A stretch of DNA of 40,060 nucleotides from a virus. Positions 37,788 to 40,060 of this stretch are shown here, one piece after another; positions within the stretch are counted from its first letter, which is position 1; every line of letters begins with the position of its first letter. The translations under genes were made by a program, and so were the position numbers. The stretch is from positions 1 to 40,060 of the IMG/VR virus record IMGVR_UViG_3300044705_000014. The stretch is one strand, 5' to 3'. The notes beneath the pieces are model-generated. The model worked only from the letters and a program-made list of their open reading frames with translations, was not told the origin of the DNA and did not search any database.

Positions 37788-38039
37788 CCTGCCGCGACAT
37801 CACGTCCCTGGGCACTGCGGGCCACGAGCGCACCGGCTGCACCGGGCACAGCGCCACCGACCTAACGGGGACGGCAGTGGTCACCACGATGGCGCGTTCG
37901 CATGGTGGCCCGGCAACGCGAAAGTGATTCTGGCGCCTGGTGGCCTATCGCGTCGTGACATCTTCGGCGCGACGGGTCGTCTACCGGCGCGCGTTCGACC
38001 CGACCAAGCTCGCGCGCCTTAGTTCGCCGCGACCAGGCA
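37640..38039 (+). other. Gene-poor stretch with helices, possible 5' part of the structured RNA
   Basis: GGACCAGG (37643-37650) pairs with CCTGGTCC (37710-37717). TGACCA, loop CCTTGA, TGGTCA lies at 37718-37735. CGTCCC (37803-37808) pairs with GGGACG (37868-37873). An H-type pseudoknot is at 37974-38018: GGGTCG/CGACCC interlaced with GGCGCGCG/CGCGCGCC. A reading frame at 37594-38022 has a signal-peptide-like start, but its codon use is unlike real genes here. Confidence 0.45.
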
Positions 38040-38500
38040 GCGCACGTTGACCGCGACCCCTCGTGAGGGCGGGTAGGTAGCGGAAGCAGCAACGCCGAGG
38101 ACACGGGTCTACCCGGACCGGAGTCGGAAGCTCAGTCCGGGCGCTGAGGGCATCAGCGACTAACTAAACCAGGGACGTGCACAGGGCTTAGCCCTGGTCC
38201 CGAGATTGCCGGCCACCTGCCGAAGCAGGTGCCAGAAGGGAGTGACCGGTGCAACGGTCAGCGGACCCCGCGGGTGCAACCGCGGTCCAAAACAGTGGTC
38301 CCCAGGGCCAAGCGCGCTTTGGAGGGACCGACCATACACCGGATCCGCGGCCTGCGAAAGGCCCGGAGTCCGTTGAAAGCGCTGGCCATTCCCAGCGCCT
38401 AGCTCGCGGAGAGCTCCAGCCGAGCAGCGAGGACGACCGGGCAATCAACCCGGCTCGCGCCAGTAACTCGGTGAGAGAGCAAACCGAGTTCCGCGAGCTG
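38040..38500 (+). ncRNA. Large structured noncoding RNA, unrecognised class
   Basis: Helices in order: CCCGGAC/GTCCGGG (38112-38141); CGCTGA/TCAGCG (38142-38158); GGGAC/GTCCC around CAGGGC-TTA-GCCCTG (38172-38201); CACCTGC-CGAA-GCAGGTG (38214-38231); TGACCG/CGGTCA (38243-38260) and CCGCGG/CCGCGG (38268-38285), both capped by GTGCAA; GGTCCC/GGGACC (38297-38329); a bulged 13-bp stem capped by GCGAA (38340-38372); GCGCTGG/CCAGCGC (38379-38398). The 3' domain is closed by AGCTCGCGG/CCGCGAGCT (38401-38409, 38491-38499) and encloses GCTC/GAGC, a GCGAG/CTCGC arm with CCGGG hairpin, and AACTCGGT/ACCGAGTT. It ends one base before the next ATG. No open frame fits. It is either a free RNA or a giant leader of the gene at 38501. 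Confidence 0.65.
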
Positions 38501-39004
38501 ATGGAAGAGCCGCCTGGTGGCGTCAACACCGGGCGCGCGGCTTCCCGTGATCCCAACGTCGAAGGGCGCTTCGTCGCGCTCGGCGTCGCAGAGGCACAGG
38601 CTGCCGAGTTCGCCCGCGAGGGCGGCTGGTCGCTGGCGCAGCCCCACGCCAAGGGTCGCTATGGCGATAGCACTGGCGGGCTGACAGCCCATCGCGGCGT
38701 CCTTCAGGGCGACGAATACGTCGACGCCTCAGCGCTTCTCAAGGGCATCGAGGCCGAGTTCGGGTTCACAGTCGAGCAGGTGCGCTCCGTCTACCGGCGT
38801 GGCCGGTTGACGGCGTTAGAGGGCGAGCTCCGCGTGCAGATCGATGCGCGGCTGCTCGCCCTTTCTCGTTCCGGCGCCAATCTAGCGGTGTTGGCGCGCA
38901 TCTTCGGGTTGACCTACGACCCGACGCGCCGCACCTACGAAGTCGTCGAGCGCGCGCTCGCTCGCGCCAAAGCAGCGGAGCTCCAGACCGAAGGGAGCCA
39001 CTGA
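38501..39004 (+). CDS. HTH-containing early protein, 167 aa, downstream of the structured RNA
   Basis: I chose the ATG at 38501, because the frame upstream passes through the RNA helices and has odd composition. There is no Shine-Dalgarno site; the RNA's last helix occupies that place. The C-terminal part (ALSRSGANLAVLARIFGLTY and VVERALARAKA) is a helix-turn-helix-like unit. The middle has GDEYVDASALLKGIEAEFGF. It could be a regulator whose translation the RNA controls, or simply its neighbour. Confidence 0.7.
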   Translation: MEEPPGGVNTGRAASRDPNVEGRFVALGVAEAQAAEFAREGGWSLAQPHAKGRYGDSTGGLTAHRGVLQGDEYVDASALLKGIEAEFGFTVEQVRSVYRRGRLTALEGELRVQIDARLLALSRSGANLAVLARIFGLTYDPTRRTYEVVERALARAKAAELQTEGSH

Positions 39005-39135
39005 TGTGGTGGGACGACGAGCCCTGGTCGGACGACGACGCGGGCGAAGACCCCTACTACCAGCACGCGGGCGGAGTCGATCCGTGGGACGTCGCGCTCG
39101 CCGAGTTGAACGAGCCCGAGGAGGTGACGGCGTGA
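39004..39135 (+). CDS. Small acidic protein, 43 aa
   Basis: ATG overlapping the previous stop (TGATG), GTGA overlap with the next. Begins MWWDDEPWSDDDAGEDPYYQ, strongly acidic and Trp-rich, of the type seen in DNA-mimic or small inhibitor proteins. Function unknown. Confidence 0.6.
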   Translation: MWWDDEPWSDDDAGEDPYYQHAGGVDPWDVALAELNEPEEVTA

Positions 39136-39203
39136 TCCTCATCTGGCTCATCGTCTGGGCGCTTTTGCGGGCACGGCGAACGTCGGCGGCTGGTGGCTCG
39201 TGA
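39132..39203 (+). CDS. Tiny membrane peptide, 23 aa
   Basis: GTGA overlaps on both sides. One hydrophobic helix (ILIWLIVWALLRARR) and a short tail. Supported by coupling only. Confidence 0.45.
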   Translation: MILIWLIVWALLRARRTSAAGGS

Positions 39204-39259
39204 CGCTGATTCTCGCGGCGATCACGGCGCTCAATATCAAGACGGAGCACAAGCGATGA
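39200..39259 (+). CDS. Tiny peptide, 19 aa
   Basis: GTG overlap with the previous stop, ATGA overlap with the next gene. A hydrophobic start (LILAAITALNI) and a basic end. Real only if the coupling is meaningful. Confidence 0.35.
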   Translation: MTLILAAITALNIKTEHKR

Positions 39260-39561
39260 GCGATGCCTGGAGCACGACGCTCGTCGCGAGCAAGGCACCG
39301 GCCGAGGTCGTCCGCCGCAACCGCGAGCGCACCACGAAGGCACGGCACGCCGAGGAGATGGACGCGTTCCTCTTCCTCACGGTCGACCACGACGCCTACG
39401 AAGGCGAGCTCAACCGCAACTACGACCCGATGCCCGTGCCCGAGGCCGGACCAACGCCGGAGGACTGGTACGTCGGCACCGGCATCGGCCTGCTCTATGG
39501 CCTCGGTGGCGAGCACCACGCCTGGCAGCTGGCGGGCTGGAACGTGAGGAGGGCAGCATGA
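39256..39561 (+). CDS. Hypothetical early protein, 101 aa
   Basis: I chose the ATG at 39256 (MSDAWSTTLVASKAPAEVVR). Charged helix, then FLFLTVDHDAYEGELNRNYD and a Gly-rich end (GTGIGLLYGLGGEHHAWQLA). No family is recognised. It overlaps the next gene by 4 bases. Confidence 0.7.
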   Translation: MSDAWSTTLVASKAPAEVVRRNRERTTKARHAEEMDAFLFLTVDHDAYEGELNRNYDPMPVPEAGPTPEDWYVGTGIGLLYGLGGEHHAWQLAGWNVRRAA

Positions 39562-39875
39562 GCCACACCTACGAGCAGCTGCTCCGGTCCGGCCGCGATG
39601 GCGACAAGTCGGTCATCATCAAGATGACGGCTCGGCAGGTCGCGATCGTCGAGTTGATCGTCGACGCAGCCGTCGACTTCGGCGTAGGAACGGAATGCCT
39701 CGCCGCGGTTGCCGACGTGCTGGGCATGGAGGGCGCTGAGCGCGCCCTGCTGGAGTTCAACATCGCGCAGAAGCGCATCGGCATCGCGATGTGCCGCGTG
39801 ATGGGCGACCACGACTACGCGGCGCAGCTGACGGCCGACCTCGCGCGGCTGGACGGGGAGGTGGCTGGCCTGTGA
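39558..39875 (+). CDS. Hypothetical helical early protein, 105 aa
   Basis: ATGA overlap at both ends. Helical throughout (TARQVAIVELIVDAAVDFGV, ECLAAVADVLGMEGAERALL). No motif is known. The last bases are repeated at 1-17. Confidence 0.7.
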   Translation: MSHTYEQLLRSGRDGDKSVIIKMTARQVAIVELIVDAAVDFGVGTECLAAVADVLGMEGAERALLEFNIAQKRIGIAMCRVMGDHDYAAQLTADLARLDGEVAGL

Positions 39876-40060
39876 CCGACCTCCAGCTGATCTACCTCAA
39901 CGCGCGGGCCAAGGGCATGAAGCACCGCGCCGCCGTGGACCACGTGTCCCGCGAGACGGGCATCGACTCCGGCTCTGTCGCCCGAGCGCTGGCGCGCGCC
40001 AAGCGTGCCGATGAGCGCGACGAGCGGCAGCGGAAGCGCGAGGCCGCAGCATGACCGTCT
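39859..40060. repeat. Terminal direct repeat, right copy
   Basis: Right copy of the overlap described for 1-202, with T at 39976 instead of C. It shows that the window closes into a circle. Confidence 0.95.
39872..40054 (+). CDS. Second copy of the 60-aa helix-turn-helix-like protein
   Basis: Same gene as at 14-196, present because the circular genome is written with an overlap. GTG start in a GTGA overlap; an ATG upstream at 39791 lies inside the previous gene and is not the start. The protein is identical. Confidence 0.75.
   Translation: MTDLQLIYLNARAKGMKHRAAVDHVSRETGIDSGSVARALARAKRADERDERQRKREAAA

Noticed and set aside
37594-38022. A 142-codon plus-strand frame with a signal-peptide-like segment (LVLTTLMVSVTASPVV then AKANA)
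   Set aside because: It overlaps the end of the 37350 gene, has weaker third-base GC preference than confirmed genes, no ribosome site, and runs through helices. Kept as an open alternative only.
38249-38500. N-terminal extension of the gene at 38501 back to an ATG at 38249
   Set aside because: The extension coincides with the hairpin array and reads as low-complexity Pro/Gly/Arg sequence; ATG 38501 is the better start.
38040-38500. Group I or group II intron, RNase P RNA or tmRNA
   Set aside because: I found no P7/J8-7 core, no domain V with catalytic triad, no RNase P signature and no tRNA-like ends with a tag frame.
1-40060. CRISPR array or insertion sequence
   Set aside because: No regularly spaced repeats with unique spacers and no transposase were seen; the only recombinase is the serine integrase.

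Overview
The window is a complete temperate tailed-phage genome in circular form. The first 202 bases recur at the right end with a single C/T difference, so the unit is about 39,858 bp opened inside an early gene. The sequence is GC-rich, uses many GTG and TTG starts and packs its genes with 1-4 base overlaps. Head, tail and lysis genes follow the order of siphoviruses of high-GC Gram-positive bacteria. An actinobacterial host is an inference; nothing in the sequence names the host.

Layout. A control region at 36.2-36.8 kb separates two opposed gene blocks. Leftward (minus strand, 36.2 to 17.0 kb) are a tRNA-Asn, small zinc-finger proteins, HNH nuclease, terminase, portal, MuF-like protein, scaffold, coat, a glycosyltransferase, connectors, tail proteins with a -1 frameshift chaperone pair, tape measure, tail tip, a GH25 endolysin and a cluster of small membrane proteins. 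Rightward (plus strand, 36.7 kb to the end, then 1 to 16.9 kb) are small early genes, then a ParB-domain protein, a TAGT-type glycosyltransferase and a TET/JBP dioxygenase, which look like a DNA base hypermodification cassette. These are followed by dNMP kinase, HD hydrolase, RecB-like nuclease, exonuclease, Prim-Pol/helicase, endonuclease VII and a family A DNA polymerase. The arm ends with an isolated secreted-protein gene and a large serine integrase. The two arms converge at a shared terminator near 16.94 kb.

The least expected part is 37.64-38.50 kb. It is an essentially gene-free stretch whose right 460 bases fold into about a dozen well-formed helices, including tetraloop-like caps, twin GUGCAA loops, a bulged helix and a 3' multibranch domain that closes just before the next start codon. 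I read it as a large structured noncoding RNA, comparable in size and setting to the ornate phage RNAs GOLLD and ROOL, but I recognise no known family. A second unexpected element is a promoter/operator module found three times (14.65, 15.06 and 36.64 kb). It has a nested GCGGA/TCCGC operator and a TTTCGC -35 box, with the same 17-base spacer each time. It probably ties the early operon, the secreted gene and the integrase operon to one regulator.
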